Assembly (NCBI RefSeq): GCF_910592395.1
Contig: NC_088310.1
Location: 4,099,501 to 4,163,500 of the forward strand
Reading direction: 5' to 3'
Source of the DNA: Lineus longissimus
Lineage: Eukaryota; Nemertea; Pilidiophora; Heteronemertea; Lineidae
Length of the DNA: 64,000 nt
Shown here: positions 1 through 13,154 of the stretch, in pieces
Layout of the letters: each line of letters begins with the position of its first letter
Position numbering within the stretch: the first letter of the stretch is position 1
Made by a program: the position numbers and the translations under genes
The notes under the pieces: model-generated
Told to the model about the DNA's origin: nothing
Database searches by the model: none
What the model saw: the letters and a program-made list of their open reading frames with translations, nothing else

Positions 1-628
1 AATTGTTTGATGTCACAAGGCTAGCCAACCAATCGGGCCATTGTTTTGTCAACCAATCATTTTCACAATAGACACCTCGCACTTCGTCCCTTTTGGGGAC
101 AAAGTATTGGTCTACGGTTTGCGCATAACTGACTAATCAGCTGCGCTAACGGAGCCTGCAGATGACGTAAATCATGCATAATCAGGTGGACATGATATTT
201 TGCTGGCTCTGTTACTATAGTGTCAGGCCGTCGTCACGTCACCATGCATTTTTACATTACTGTAACGTGACGAGACGCGACGTCTTCGTAAACGTTGTTC
301 CCAATCAAGTGCATGGATCTATAGTGTTAGTGTTGGCTTACAATATGCACAAACTGTACCATCACCATTTATCCAGAACCGAAGTTCTTCAGTGTCGAAT
401 GTTTTGCGCAGAACTATGCATATAGAAAGGGTCAACATTAACAAGGTTTGTTTGGGCTCTGACCAATCATTGAGAGCATTTCACCTGACTAAATGGTCAA
501 GGTGGCTTATGACATTGTCGAAAGTAAATTTACAACACTTTCACTCGAGAACTTGGGTCCCGGATGTCATATCTGCCTTTCTAATTGCCACTCATTATCT
601 AACATCTCATATCATTTTCTATTTTCAG

Positions 629-998
629 GTCCGCTTTTTTATCCAATCAAATTGATGTATCACAAGTTGGGACAAAAATTATATTGACTGTTGGGCAAGG
701 GACAAGTGCTTTCTCTTACGACCTTTATGAGATGAAATCGGCAGAGAAGACAACAGAACTTCAGGCATTACTGTTTAAGTTTGCAGAAAAAGTGAGTTCA
801 TTGGAAACACAGCTAAAAAATGCCCAGCAGAATGTGGACACTCTGTCAAAACAGAACAAAGGAGGTTCAACAGGATTTTTAGACTTTGACTCTGGGAAAA
901 AGACTGGAGCAAAAGTGCAGCCCAAAAAAGCTGGCATGAGTGTGATAAACCCTTCGAGCAAAAAACGGAAAGCAGCTCAGGGTGTTGTCTTTGACTGA
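629..998 (+). CDS. PAXX: PAXX, last coding exon (partial gene)
   Basis: PAXX is the XRCC4/XLF paralogue that binds Ku and stabilises non-homologous end-joining complexes at DNA breaks. A TTTTCAG acceptor ends at 628; the frame then runs open to the TGA at 996-998. The exon holds the end of the head domain (VGTKIILTVGQGTSAFSYDL), a coiled-coil stretch (LQALLFKFAEKVSSLETQL), a basic linker and a C-terminus GMSVINPSSKKRKAAQGVVF. That tail resembles the conserved Ku-binding tail of vertebrate PAXX as I remember it (ESLINPGFKSKKPAGGVDF). Upstream exons lie outside the window or are not recognisable in bases 1-628. The assignment rests on the order head strand, coiled coil, Ku-binding tail. Confidence 0.82.
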
Positions 999-1196
999 AA
1001 ATTACTTGTATGTAGGTTCTGGACCAGTAGGAATAGCAGTTATCAATGTGTATAAGAAGCATTTATTTGCACACAAGTAGAATGTAAAATTCTTCATCAA
1101 AACTGACTGTCGGAGCTTTGTCAGACCAATCAAGTTTCGGACCAACAGAGCTGTCATAAACACTAAGGATGCTTACCATGCTTGTGCAGCTCAGAA

Positions 1197-1509
1197 AATA
1201 AAGGTCTTGAAGATTGGTCAATACCTGAGCACATCTTGCTTGATGGGAGTGGCAAATGAAACCTTCCTTAGATCAGCCAAAATGTAGTCTTTTGTTTTTG
1301 ATCAGAGGTATGATTAATTTCAGAAAACCGACAGGTAGGAAGATATTTTTGAGGATCATCGTATCTACTGTAAGAATGAGGTATTGGAAGATGTGTTTTC
1401 TATACAGAACAAGTTATGATGACCAACACAAGATCTTGGCAAAATGGGCCATTCTCATTTTTGTGAGAAAATAGTCTGAAATAATGTTACATGTATGTTG
1501 TCAAATAAA
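1197..1509 (+). promoter_or_regulatory. PAXX poly(A) signals
   Basis: Two AATAAA hexamers lie 3' of the PAXX stop, at 1197-1202 and 1504-1509. Either could end the transcript, giving a 3' UTR of about 220 or 530 bases. No other gene is visible between the stop and these signals. Confidence 0.55.
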
Positions 1510-1529
1510 CTTTACAATATTAAGTATAT

Positions 1530-1950
1530 TCTTGTCTTTATTGACTGATGATTCCATTTAAAACATGTTTCAAGACCCATCTGTCTCACTGTATGAGACC
1601 GAGATGAATAACACTTTCTGTTCTCATCAGTTGTGATGACACTATCTTCTGAGAAGAGATAAAAGTTTCTCTGTGTCACTGTCTGAATCTGAGATGGATA
1701 ACACACTCCGTTTTCATAAGTTCTGATGACACTGTCTTATCTCCGAGATGAGATAAATCTGTCTTGTCTCATCTGTTGTAATGACACTGTCTAATCTCTT
1801 GGAAGAGATAAAACTGTTTTGTTGAAGGCACTCTTATCTTTGAGGTAACACTGTCTTTTCTCGTGGTGATGATACTGTCTCTACCGAAGTGACCTAAGAT
1901 TCTTGCCATTATCCTGCAGATGGCATGACACTTTCTTTGGGACTGTCTTT
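1530..1950. repeat. Decayed tandem array 3' of PAXX
   Basis: Diverged units carry variants of 'gatgacactgtctyatctc' plus 'gagatgagataa'. They recur at roughly 40-70 base spacing, with many substitutions and indels. The array begins just after the second PAXX poly(A) signal. Short open frames inside it are by-products of the repeat. Confidence 0.6.
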
Positions 1951-2059
1951 TGCACTGTCTCCCAGCAGTCGTCCAGTTTCAGTTACGGGCCATAGATGGA
2001 CATAGGGCCTGTCACAGGGGCCTACCAACTGATGTGATAGCCAGAGACAGGAGACATAG

Positions 2060-3100
2060 GCCGGTATCAGGCTGTTTCGCTACATTGCCAGTTCGCTACA
2101 AGTCGTTTCGCTACATGTGGCGGTCGTTTCGCAACATGGTAGGTCGTTTCGCTACATGGGTGGAGACGTTTCGCTACATGATGGGTATGGTCGTTTCGCT
2201 ACATGGAGGACGTTTTGCTACATGGGTGGAGTCGTTTCGCTACATGGATGTAGTCATTATTTTTACTCTATTTTACCCTACTATAATTCCCGGTGGTGAC
2301 TACAAATTTATTATAGCACAGTTTGCCGGTAAAAAAACTTATACGGTTTGATGGCGCGCAAGGGGTTCTTGTCGTCCTGGCCTGGGTTAGGCCACATAAA
2401 AAAAAGAGTTGGTGATCGTCCCCGCCCGCCCCTACGAAAAACGCCCGGCCCCATTTTTTGTTAAAATCCTCATACACTGTGTATACTACAATGGTCGGGA
2501 GGACTGGTTCCCATGCCATCATATTTACAATATCTTGAAGTATTGAACTGTGAGAATTTTGAAAGAGATCAGTCCACCAACAGCTATACCCGTCGAACTT
2601 TGGGACATTTTTTTTTGGGACACCCGATATATATGCATTGAGCTGCCTCAAATTAATTGTTCCATCATTTGACCGTATATCTATATATACAGATAGATGA
2701 TGAGATTTATACTTAAATTAACTCTCAATATATACCGTGCTTTGCGTGAATTTATTGCAAAAGCTGAGTTTGTCGATTTATTTCTTTATTTTTATTACTT
2801 GCTTAGAAATATCTGTAGGCCATGCACATTTGTCTCTTTTACATTTTTGAGGGCCCTGAAAAGGGCCGTATATTAATGCTGCACCAAAGGCCTAGCGCCT
2901 TTGCAGCGCCTTCGCGTTGGCTCGCTCGTCTCCACCCATGTAGCGAAACGTCCTCCATGTAGCGAAACGACCATACCCATCATGTAGCGAAACGACTCCA
3001 CCCATGTAGTGAAACGACCTACCATGTAGCGAAACGACCGCCACATGTAGCGAAACGACTTGTAGCGAACTGGCAATGTAGTGAAACGACAGTAATTCCT
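2060..3100. mobile_element. Foldback-type element, copy 1
   Basis: The left arm (about 2075-2250) is a run of variable units built on GTCGTTTCGCTACATG. The right arm (about 2930-3090) carries the same units reverse-complemented (CATGTAGCGAAACGAC). Between them are blocks shared with copy 2 at 12.4-14.1 kb: a block at 2251-2330 with an internal TGTAGTCA/TGACTACA inverted pair, a block at 2332-2374 (cttatacggtttgatgg), and the block before the right arm (ttcgcgttggctcgctcgtc). Long inverted arms made of short tandem repeats are the hallmark of FB elements in Drosophila and TU elements in sea urchin. I see no transposase, so it is probably non-autonomous. Confidence 0.75.
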
Positions 3101-4398
3101 TGGCTGGAATGAAGACGACATCGATGATGTCAATCTATGGGATGCCGCCGATGGACATGTTGTTGGTCTTTGACTGGAGATCATAATCACTCGGGACGGG
3201 GTAGTTCTGTGATCCTTTTTTATGATGTGAGCATTTGCACAAAGACTTAGTGGTAGATGCCGCAGGGAGGGACAATGTCAAAACGTCTGATGATGCTCCA
3301 GGGTAAAATAGATGTGGATGCATGAAATCTCGACCCCCCTACAAAATGAGTAGTCCTTTGTGGACCCAAACTGTTCAAGCGATGCTGCAAGGACAATGTT
3401 GCCACCTGTGGACAGCCCATGCTGGTGTTGAACAGATTGTGACATTGTCCCTGGGGGGTTTGAAGCTGAGAAGCGAACATTAACCCCCGATTTCCTCAGA
3501 ATGAGATTTCGGGGAACACGATTATCTGTATCAAAACAAAGGGACTTTTTTTAGCATGACTAGGATTGTGGTTCGGGGCTTATCTTAAAATGAATGCCAC
3601 TGGTTTTTTACCCAGCATGAAAACAGCTCGAGTGGTAGTGAACTACCATGCAAACAAATATTATGATCAATGGACTCTTCCCCTTGGGTGCAAAGGTCAG
3701 TATGCGCTTGTAGTCCAAGACAGTGGTTCTGGTCGTTGCAACCTTATGCATAATCCACTTGGTAAGATGACCTCGGGGGGGGGGGGGGGGATTTTTTATT
3801 TGACCAATTTTTAAGGTCAATATCTGGTAAGCACAACAGTGGCTCCGATGAAAAGTTTCGATTAGTGATGGTGTGTCAACAGGCAAGTCAATAAGAAAAA
3901 AAATGTTTCTCTTTCAAAAAAACTTTATTGCTGTACATTACAAAGAAAACAGATGACGATTTGGAATGTAGTGTAGGAGGAAACCCGCATACCGGGAGAA
4001 AACCTACGCAGTCGGAGGGAGTCGCCATCTCCATCACACAGGTGACAGGTGCTTATGTTTGAAATGACTTAATACATTGTATATTATAGTTCATACAATG
4101 ATCGTAGTACATTATTTTTTGGCTGCACCACTCCGAAAGCCCAATACAAGAAGAGGACCGGGAGATATGATAGTTTTTCTATCCCTTTAAGACGTGGTCA
4201 ACTTCTTTACAAGATGTCGCAAAGAAACACTGATAAGTGTCCTTGCAACACAATGCTAAATTGAGATCAAAAACAATAGACTCAACTACATGTACTCCAC
4301 CACAATGGTTTGAGTTAGCACTAAACCTCTCCATGCATTCATCATGTTTATAATACATGAATAGCTATTGTATTAAAACCTATTGTTCATGCCTTCAG
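3101..4398. other. No gene supported
   Basis: Open frames of 60-90 codons occur on both strands (for example 3566-3814 +), but none has recognisable motifs. A run of 15 G lies near 3776-3790. A stretch near 3980-4020 (gaggaaacccgcatacc...) resembles a motif common in invertebrate interspersed repeats. I would leave this unannotated. Confidence 0.4.
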
Positions 4399-4625
4399 GT
4401 GAGCCATGTGAGCTTACAATAGATTTGGTCACTGCTGATGATTTGAATAACAAAGGAACCACATTTGTCATGGCCACTGGACAGAGCTGGCTGCCACTTA
4501 GCATAACAAAGGGAGCAGTTACGACATGTCGTTTGCATGACAAAAGAGGTGACCTCGACAGGGCAAAGATTAAAAGTTGGCTTTGCCATACTTTTTGCCA
4601 AGTCATGGAGTCTAGATCTCATTAG
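4399..4625 (+). other. Possible orphan terminal exon
   Basis: A good acceptor (gccttcag ending at 4398) is followed by 74 open codons and a TAG at 4623-4625. The peptide looks coding in composition (ELTIDLVTADDLNNKGTTF, then a short basic region). I do not recognise a family. No partner exon upstream is convincing and no donor is needed if it is a last exon. It could be a real gene's 3' exon, a transposon fragment or chance. Confidence 0.25.
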
Positions 4626-5200
4626 ACATTTTACAAAATATTTACATGCAAGATTTACAAATACATTCATACAGGACAAAAGTTTTAAAACGTCTAAAAG
4701 TTGACGTTTTTAAGCTACACTTTTCTCAATCAATTCAGTATCATGTAAAAAATTGTCATCAAGGAACCATTGTGATCACTCATTGCCCAAGGTGATGTAC
4801 CCATGGACAACATCATCATCAACAATTTGGGGTCCCTGGTAAGCCATAACAAAACATGCATGCATGCCACCATTGTCGAATGACATGCTTTGACAACGGC
4901 TCACAGTGTGACCACTAGGGAAGGATCAGTCTTTAAATTTCGAATAAAACAGTGAGAGTTTTAAATCTGACTGTTTTAGTTCAACTGGAAAGATGTTTTG
5001 GTATTTCTTCAAGGAGGAAATTCAAATTCAACAATTCACTGTTGGTCATTTGTCTCGAGCATGATAGTACATGTATTGAGCAACTGAACCAGCCAGTGTG
5101 ATGTAAGGTCATGGGCATCAGAGCCCAGGCCATGTCAGTTGATTCTGTGGTACTGATGAGATTGAGAAACAGTATGAAAGGCCTACAGTTCCATCAGACA

Positions 5201-5243
5201 CATGTGTTCTTGTTTCGTGGGGTCAGCGAAACAAGAACACATG
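5201..5243. repeat. Perfect 17-bp hairpin
   Basis: CATGTGTTCTTGTTTCG at 5201-5217 and its exact reverse complement at 5227-5243 are separated by nine bases. The stem is isolated and no gene is visible around it. It may be a MITE remnant or a structured RNA element. Confidence 0.7.
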
Positions 5244-5733
5244 GACCCCATGTCAAAAGTGATGGATATACCAGTAAATATCTGATGAATTCGGTGATTT
5301 TTAAGCATACAAATAACTTTTGCCTGAAAAGAATTTCAGGGTCCTCATCTGGCAGCTGTTGGCTTCTCTGGTAGCCACAAACAACCCATCCCCCAAATTG
5401 TTATTCCTTCTTATCTTAAGAACAAAACTTAGCTTGAAAATTATTTTGTTTGGGTTCTGGAGCGACTTATCATTGGCTCCCTTGTTAGCCATAAACAAGC
5501 CATAATGATAATTTCAATCCCTTCTTTGAAAAGTGTAAGATTTTGAACCATGGCACAAGTCATGATCATAACCAAACATAGATTAAAACAATCTATGCTT
5601 GTCATAAGCAGAGTAAATATTTGCCTTCTCACCATCAGAAAAATTTGAATTTTCATTAAATCACCTTTCAATCAGATATTTTGATAAAACGATAAAGCCT
5701 ACGGTGACAAAATACAATCTAACCGTCGTACTG

Positions 5734-5814
5734 TTACTTAACGGCGATGGGAGCAAGGTTGGGATGTGCTGGGTCAACAACATCCTTCTCCCTTCTGTGG
5801 GACGGCTCATCATG
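5734..5814 (-). other. Possible terminal exon
   Basis: On the minus strand a TTTTCAG acceptor is followed by 26 codons and TAA (peptide begins HDEPSHRREKDVVDPAHPNL). The composition is protein-like. It could be an alternative last exon of the exon-like series at 7.3-10.8 kb, but the splice phase does not fit every reading of that series. Family not recognised. Confidence 0.3.
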
Positions 5815-8340
5815 CTGAAAAGAAAAAGACAACATAAAATTAAGGTTGTTCATTCATGCTCAAGTTGATAATTCAATGTCAAGGGGCCGGGCCATTGTGC
5901 TGACCATATAATCTTGTGGTAGTAGACAATTCATGCTGGTTAAGAAAAGTGCTATAGGTTTCAGACGAAGAACTTTTCGAAAACATCTTCTCTATTAAAC
6001 CTTCATTTAGGACTCTCACGCTGAGCGCTGCTTTGGATGAGCAAGAGACACAAATCTGTGTTCCTCCCCGACATGCCTGATTTCATTACAATGACTAATT
6101 CTATGCTTAATCAGCAGTTTCAGAGGGAGGTAAAGGACTAGAATTTGGGAAGTTTTGTCAAAAGGGCGGTTTGGTTAAGGAGCATTTTCCAAGTCATTAT
6201 TTTGAGCCGAAGTTTAGCTCCACCCTTGTGGTTTTGGTTAGTCAATCAATACCGACACTGCACCAACCCAAGCGGCCTAACCATAACCGCTGAACTCAAA
6301 ACGAGGCTTTGTTGGCACATGGTGCATTTACACAAGTGCGGTTCATTCTAAATCCAGGTATTTTAAAATACTAACAACGCGATTTTCATCAGAATTGCAC
6401 AGATGATAGTTTTAACCATTCTTTATATTGAGTGCAAAAAGGTGTTGCCATAATACTGCTTATGTAATAAAACAACACACTTTTACTTTTATTTAATACT
6501 TGCAACCAGACCCTGACCATCACTACCAAAGGGTTTCTACCGAGTCTTCAGCTATTGTTTATCAGCAACAGTTGATATTCATGCTCATTACAAATAAGTG
6601 CCTGGGCAGCTTTCCAAAGAGGAATCAAAAGGCAGCCGCAAGGTAGGCAAGATAAGTGTAACACAAAGTCACCAATAGGGGTCTCTCACCTCTCAGAGTA
6701 TGTCGAAACTATTCACGCTGTATGAGGGATACATTTAGTGCTGAATATAACCTGACCCAGTGCTCTTACTTTGCATATTAGTCACCTGAAGATGGCCAAT
6801 TTAACCCCCCCCCCCTCCTGCTTATAGTCCCCCTTCAACGTGATTAAAGCCTTTGACTTTGCATGTACATAACTAAATTATCCTGTTTACAACCAAGAAC
6901 ATTCTTTATCGTCCAGTTCTTTTTGCAACATTTTATTGTTTTACTAATTGAGATTGGTCCAAACTTTCATCACCGCGAGTTTGATGAAAATTGCACTGTA
7001 ATTGGTGTCGCAAAAATAACATTTGAAAATTGTTCCTCAACAGAGAGCTCACGATCTCTAAATCAGGCCAATGGCTATACCTAAGGGCATTTGAAAAACT
7101 GAAATTGATTTGTTTATATTACCGTGTGATGGCATCCTTCCGTAGGTATGAGATAGGCTGTCCTCATGGTGGCTGCAGGGTATCATGTCAGGGCTCTATG
7201 TCCGTAGCTTTCTGTAAGTCCAGAGAGTCCCTTTCGAGTTAAGATTGTCATTCTAGTCAATTAGAATATTGTCATAATAGTCTATTAGAATGACGGACAT
7301 TTAAGTGTCCTTCCCATCCACACAGTAAACACGTTCCCTTCTTCATCTTAGCGAAGGTTCTCCTTGAATTGGTCTGTCAAGGCATCGTTTGCTGAACTGT
7401 GGTTCATCAATCCTGCACATGGATATCCCTCAGCGCAACCATTCGATCCACTGAATCCACTCGAATCTCCGTCCTCTGCCCGTATCTGTGAGCGACTGGA
7501 AAACAAAATTTAAGGTTACTCCATTATTCTACCATGATTGATGCATGTGCCGTAGGGCCTTTCATTCAGTTTTATTGAATTTACCAGTTAATTTTCTAAA
7601 AGGCTTAGAATACTGACGACCACAACGCTAGAGTACTTGACACTTGATTAGCAATTCAATTCCAAACTGAGGTTGCTCGTGCAGTTTGAAGATAAAATCA
7701 ACCATTTTGCGACTTGATGAAACGAACTCAGCCCATGGCGTGTTCACCCATTTACCGTCTTGTCATCTGTTTATATTTACCATATATGCATTGGATTCCT
7801 TTGTCATCCAAAATCGTTGAGAGTCACATCTACCATAGCACGAATTGTAGACTGTGGTTGAGTGGTTGGATCTTCTCGACAGCCATCATCTCAATCTGCA
7901 GAGGGCTAGATAACAGGAAAAATACATTCAAGGACCTATCTCAAAATGAATAGATTGAAACCAAAAGATATTCTTCTTTTCATATGGGCGAGATGGTTGT
8001 CAGTTGACAGCGTTTTATTGGGAATAAAATGTTGATCGGCAAACTCTTTGGCAGGCGTAATCTTCATGAATCCTGGCCAATTTCATTTGTTGAAGACATG
8101 AAGACAGAGTCTTCAGTTTTTAGTCATAATATTAATAAGGGGGTAGAGGGTTCACAGAAAAGAAATAATTTCTTTTGGCTTCAGTCTATTTGGGATGATT
8201 CCTATGTATAAGTTGACATTAATTTCAATGACACCCTTTAAGTTCTACTTCTTTTTTTATTATTTTTCTCTGATCGACTCCTAATTATTTGGTCGTCAAG
8301 ATTCAGATCAAAATTTCACCCTGTAGACTGCAACATCGTC

Positions 8341-8400
8341 TTTTGTGTCCCTTGTCCCTGTGTCCCTTGTCCCTGTGTCCCTTGTCCTTGTGGCCCTTGT
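8341..8400. repeat. 15-bp minisatellite
   Basis: About four tandem units of 'tgtcccttgtccctg' with a few changes in the last copy. Confidence 0.85.
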
Positions 8401-9905
8401 ACAATGTTGGCTCGGGCTGCCTAAAAAGAATCATAAATTTTGTTGAGGGGTTTATCTAATTTCTGTGTGTTTCTACTGCATGCTGCGTTCACACTGAATC
8501 CGATTTAAAACTGTTTTCCAGAGAGCACTCTCCGGAATACGAATTGGCTACACCAGTTTCGAAACGGCTGCACCACACTTGGCCTAATGCGCAAGCAATT
8601 CGATTTGAAAAGTGCAACTCTTGCCACGTATTGTAGTAACGTGCCTTTCGCGGATGAGTGTCCCTGCCCTTTGTTGTAATTAGTAGATGATCAAGACAGA
8701 ACACAAGCTTGTGTGCATGACCCCTGTCAACGGACTGTTTTGATATGTATTAACGCGCACACCACAAGTTTTAATGAGAATCAGTCAATACGAATTCAAC
8801 AAAGCACATTCAATTGCATTCTTGAACCAAATTGGTTGAAGAGGTTTCAAAACAGATTGAGCAGAATTGAGTGTAGCACCCCAATACGTATAAAGTTGAA
8901 ATTGTACGACAGATTGATACTTTTTTCAGAGTTATTTTGACATCTTCTTTTAATCCAGACATAACTGACGACTAAGTGATGCTTACCCTGTATGGCTCCA
9001 ACATTGGCAGCAACATCTTCTTGGGGTCCATCCAGTGTCTTCTCGGCTGACGAGTTGGAGGCCGGCTCTCCTTCTTCATCGCCGTCTTGTCGATTTCAGG
9101 GGGTGTATATTATTAGCTTTGTGAGGCACAAGGAGGTGAAGAACACTGTTGTTATCCAAAGAGCCCAATGTCTTCGTTATTTGTACTAAACAGGTTCAGC
9201 ACAAGTCCCACACGGACACGCCTGACATTTCATCCGACGAAATTCCGCAGGTTAACAACAGGTCTTAACCCCAGTCATTCCATCCCCCTCGAGATCAGGT
9301 AGGGGATCGCTGGCCAGCTATTGCTTACTATTGTTAACAGTCGTAAGACTTATCCCGCCAACACTCTAAAACAAGGGGACCAATTGAATGACTAGCGACA
9401 CGCAACTGTTTATTCCCCCCATCAATCAACCACAATGACTCAAAGGGAACACGTACTTTGAACCTAAGTCCATGTCATCACCGTCGAAACTTAGATGAGG
9501 ACCGCAGAACAAAGTGGCAAGCATGCCTGGGACCCAGCCACCGCGCTTTGGAAATGAGATGAGATAGACTCAAGTCGCCAGTCACGATAACCAAATACAC
9601 CAAGCGTATAGCTTGAATCGAAACCCAATCTATCATCGTCATTGGTCACCTGGCCTGGCCTGGACAACTGAAAGCTGAATAGGTTCAAATAGATGATAAG
9701 CAGGAAACAAAAGAATAACAACTATAATAGCTAGATAACTACGATAGCTAGATAACTACGATAACTACTCTAACAACTAGAATAAGAACAATAGCTACAA
9801 AATGAGCAAGTCGGTCATCAGACACACTTCCAACTCTCACAACAGTCACCATAGTCTCTCCCCCCCGCCCCACATGACCTCCCGCACCCTTTTCCTATCC
9901 CGTCT

Positions 9906-9908
<3 letters not shown>

Positions 9909-9939
<31 letters not shown>
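9909..9939. repeat. (AC)n microsatellite
   Basis: About 15 uninterrupted AC dinucleotides, a typical polymorphic simple repeat. Confidence 0.97.
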
Positions 9940-9942
<3 letters not shown>

Positions 9943-11857
9943 CATCTTACTATGGTTACAACTTTTGAATAACCCGCCTGATTTGGAGAGAGAAGTGTCA
10001 CTGTCAATTCATTTTTAATTACATGACCAAAACATGATATGGAAAAATTTGTACCGAATTTATTACGGCATTTTATAAACATTTCTTGGTATAAAAATCT
10101 TTCATTTTGAAATTCAAATTATGGATATGTTGAAAGTTTTAATATCTTTGATTAGTTAGGAGAGTGCACATAACAAAGTTGCAATGGCGATAACAGTTAG
10201 AATGTGTTTCGTAATTTGTATTCTTCATGCCAAAATAAATTGTTTCATCCTTTTTCCATATAACTCGCCAATTATAAGTCTGGAATATTTTCACTGCCTT
10301 GAGGATCTGTGGGAGTCAAGTTACAAGTTTATTTTACCAACAATAACACAGATTTGACAGTATCACCTCTATTGACAAGGCAGACGAGTCATAACCAGAT
10401 ACTATACCTACCCTTCTTCTTGGAAATCAAACAAGAATCTTCGAATGCAATTGCGGACAAGGTTGTGTCATCTGAAATAATAAATTGGCACAAATGTGTA
10501 ATAAAATTACAGCATTTCTGCTTGTATTTGTATTAGTACTTAGCAGTCATTATACTAAATGCCGAAAAATTATGGTTGAATCTCAATTTTTCACATGATT
10601 TGCTTTCCTTTGGCAGAGGTTGACCTTATTATGGAAATAAATGTGAGCTAGGTCATGGCATATCATGCCGATCCATCGTCGTGCTGATATACATACCCTT
10701 GCAAATCATACAAGATTCTTCAGTTGCAATCGCGGAGAGGGTTTTCAGCATCTGGAATGAGAAATTGAAACAGATACATAATATCATCAATTCTACAAGA
10801 AGTCATGAAAAAAGCAACTTTCAGCCAGATCCAATGAAAGTACCAGATTTTGCCTGATTCTCTCATGCAATGACTCCTAAAAATACATATTTTCCACAAA
10901 AAAATAATCAAAGGAAAGTTGGGCTCTCTTCCAAAATCCCTTTTGCCTGTAAAACGATATAATGTCAAGATTTAGTAGGTGACACCCACCTTTTGGAACA
11001 TTGATGCTGAACACATGTAATTTGGCTATTTCATAATGTTGAAATGAGTCAAAGTGTGCACACCCTGCCAGAAAGAATATTCTGCTTGCACTGCATGCTT
11101 GAACCAAGCATTGGAAGGTATAAAATGTGACAGGTAGTGGTTTTATGTAACACACGCAAACTTTCCTTCAAGGTTGACTGAGTCTGTTGTTGGCTTAGAT
11201 AACCAAACAAAGGTGTCAGATGTAATACACTAATAGGCCGTGAAGCCAGATTGGTAATGAGATTGGCCATAAGCCATGAATAAATAACCTTTTTGATTAT
11301 TGTGGATTGGGTCTAATAGAAATCGTATGGGGTATTAATCACATAGTAGAGTTGCTAGTTTTTCCTAAAACAGATCTTGCAATGAAAACTGGTAGAAAAA
11401 AGTCATAATGGTGAACTTGGTGGATACCAACTTTTCAAATTCTGGTGAATTTAGAATAAAAAACCCATAAAAGTCCTGTAGTTTCATGGACGAGGAATTT
11501 CATCACATACAGATTTGAGAACGAGAAGTTGAATACACCCTTAGAGTTCATACCGTAGAGAATGCTATTATAGACTAATCGTAGTACCAAGCACTCAGAC
11601 CAAAGTATTAAGAGGGCACGTCATCATTGCGTAAATTCAGGAAAGAACCCTTAAGATGGAATGACAACATTTTCATGAGCTCAGAAACAATTAATTTCAA
11701 CTTAAACATGACTTAGCTGGGAATAATTTCCAACAAATATCTATATGATTATGAAATACGCAATGTTGGTGAACAGAGCGCCGTTCGAAACAACAGTAAA
11801 ACTCGGCCCCTTTTCATCAAATTTGGTAACTCATGACAACGGAGCCTCAGAGGTGTC

Positions 11858-11867
11858 CTATTTATAG
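11858..11867 (-). promoter_or_regulatory. TATA-box-like motif
   Basis: On the minus strand the sequence reads CTATAAATAG, identical to the TATA motif of PPP1CB at 14.55 kb. It would fire toward the exon-like segments at 10.7 kb and below. No matching first exon was identified, so the role is speculative. Confidence 0.3.
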
Positions 11868-12579
11868 CGAATCCAGTCAGACTTTTAGCACATACGCGTA
11901 CATTCAGGGAAGACTCCCTAACGAGACCCGAGGCGAATTGGCACTGTGATCAGTCGTGCTGTCACCTGATCACGGCAACACTGGACGCTCGTGACTGCGC
12001 CATTCATCATTAAAATCTATATCTTTACGCATCTGTTTGACACAAAAACATTGTTGCTGTTGTGAAAACTATATCACACATGCACGACATCCTTAAACTG
12101 TCTTTTATCTATCGAAACATAACATTAACAAGGAGGCTTTACATCCATGTTACAAGCAGCGCACTATGACTAGGCCTAGGGCCTAGGCCTATTAATATAG
12201 GCTACACTGGATCAGTGTGTGGACGATCAAACTCATGGATTGTAGTAGGCCTGGAGGGACTATATGTGAGAAATTCAACGGGTGTAGGCCTACTGTATCA
12301 GTGTATGTAATTTTCGACATTGTACGGACCGAAGATCGGGAGATTGTTAATTCACACATAACACACACACCGACACAGGTGACAGTGTGAGCACTGAGTG
12401 AGTGACACTACTGAAGTGAGTGTACTAACATAGGCCTACACGTCACGGTATCAGGCTGTTTCGCTACATTGCCAGTTCGCTACAAGTCGTTTCGCTACAT
12501 GTGGCGGTCGTTTCGCTACATGGTAGGTCGTTTCGCTACATGGGTGGAGTCGTTTCGCTACATGATGGGTATGGTCGTT

Positions 12580-13011
12580 CATACCTGTCCAAACCTCGAG
12601 ATGTTCGGAGCCGACTTTTTTCTCAGAAAAATTATGGATGCCGCCTGGTGTGAGTTTACTGATTTCCCGCAAGAGGGCACCACAGGAGAACACCACCGTC
12701 GCATAGCGGCCGACACACCGACATAGTTGCGCCCTATAAAACCAGATGTCACCACCGTCGCATTACGGCCGACGTGGAATCTTAGACAAATTATACCACA
12801 AAAAGACGATCACAACCATGATGTTGATTTGGGGTGATTTTGACGGGTTCTTGGTGCCGTAAAATGTGGCTACCGATGCCGTTTTTAACGGCACTTTGAT
12901 TTTTGATAAAGGCCTCGATGCCGCAAGCGGCATCCACTGATTTTTTCCCGATGCCGCCAAATTATTTTTCGATGCCGCACGCGGCTCTCGATGCCGCATT
13001 TGGACACGGCT
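12580..13011. mobile_element. Nested MITE-like insertion of 432 bp
   Basis: The sequence interrupts the left arm of foldback copy 2 exactly between two copies of GTCGTT (12574-12579 and 13012-13017). The uninterrupted site is seen in copy 1. The ends are imperfectly inverted: the left end carries CTGTCCAAAC and the right end reverse-complemented carries GTGTCCAAATG. Inside, 'gatgccgc' words and two 'accaccgtcgcat-cggccga' blocks are repeated. Non-autonomous; superfamily not assigned. Confidence 0.65.
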
Positions 13012-13154
13012 GTCGTTTCGCTACATGGAGGACGTTTCGCTACATGGGTGGAGTCGTTTCGCTACATGGATGTAGTCATTATTTTTACTCTATTTTACCC
13101 TACTATAATTCCCGGTGGTGACTACAAATTTATTATAGCACAGTTTGCCGGTAA

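Larger units (their letters stand above)
7348..10751 (-). other. Possible multi-exon minus-strand gene, unrecognised
   Basis: Exon-like segments on the minus strand: 10697-10751 (acceptor CATTCCAG, begins MLKTLSAIATEESCMICK, donor GTATG); a diverged duplicate of it at 10412-10471 (LSAIAFEDSCLISKK); 8987-9085 (acidic DGDEEGEPASNSSAEKTLDG, donor GTAAGC); and a 3' segment ending in the 7348-7500 interval with a TTTTCCAG acceptor. Phases of the first and third segments join in frame. The last segment is open in more than one frame, so its end is uncertain. No family recognised and the 5' end is not located. The duplicated exon suggests mutually exclusive cassettes if the gene is real. Confidence 0.3.

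Noticed and set aside
392-687. Open frames covering the start of the PAXX exon
   Set aside because: They read through the intron-exon boundary in other frames; the coding frame is the one giving VGTKIILTVGQGTSA.
1950-2351. 133-codon frame with repeated FRYM peptides, and its counterparts at 2873-3190, 12469-12726 and 13775-14176
   Set aside because: These are translations of the foldback-element arm repeats in either orientation, not a protein family.
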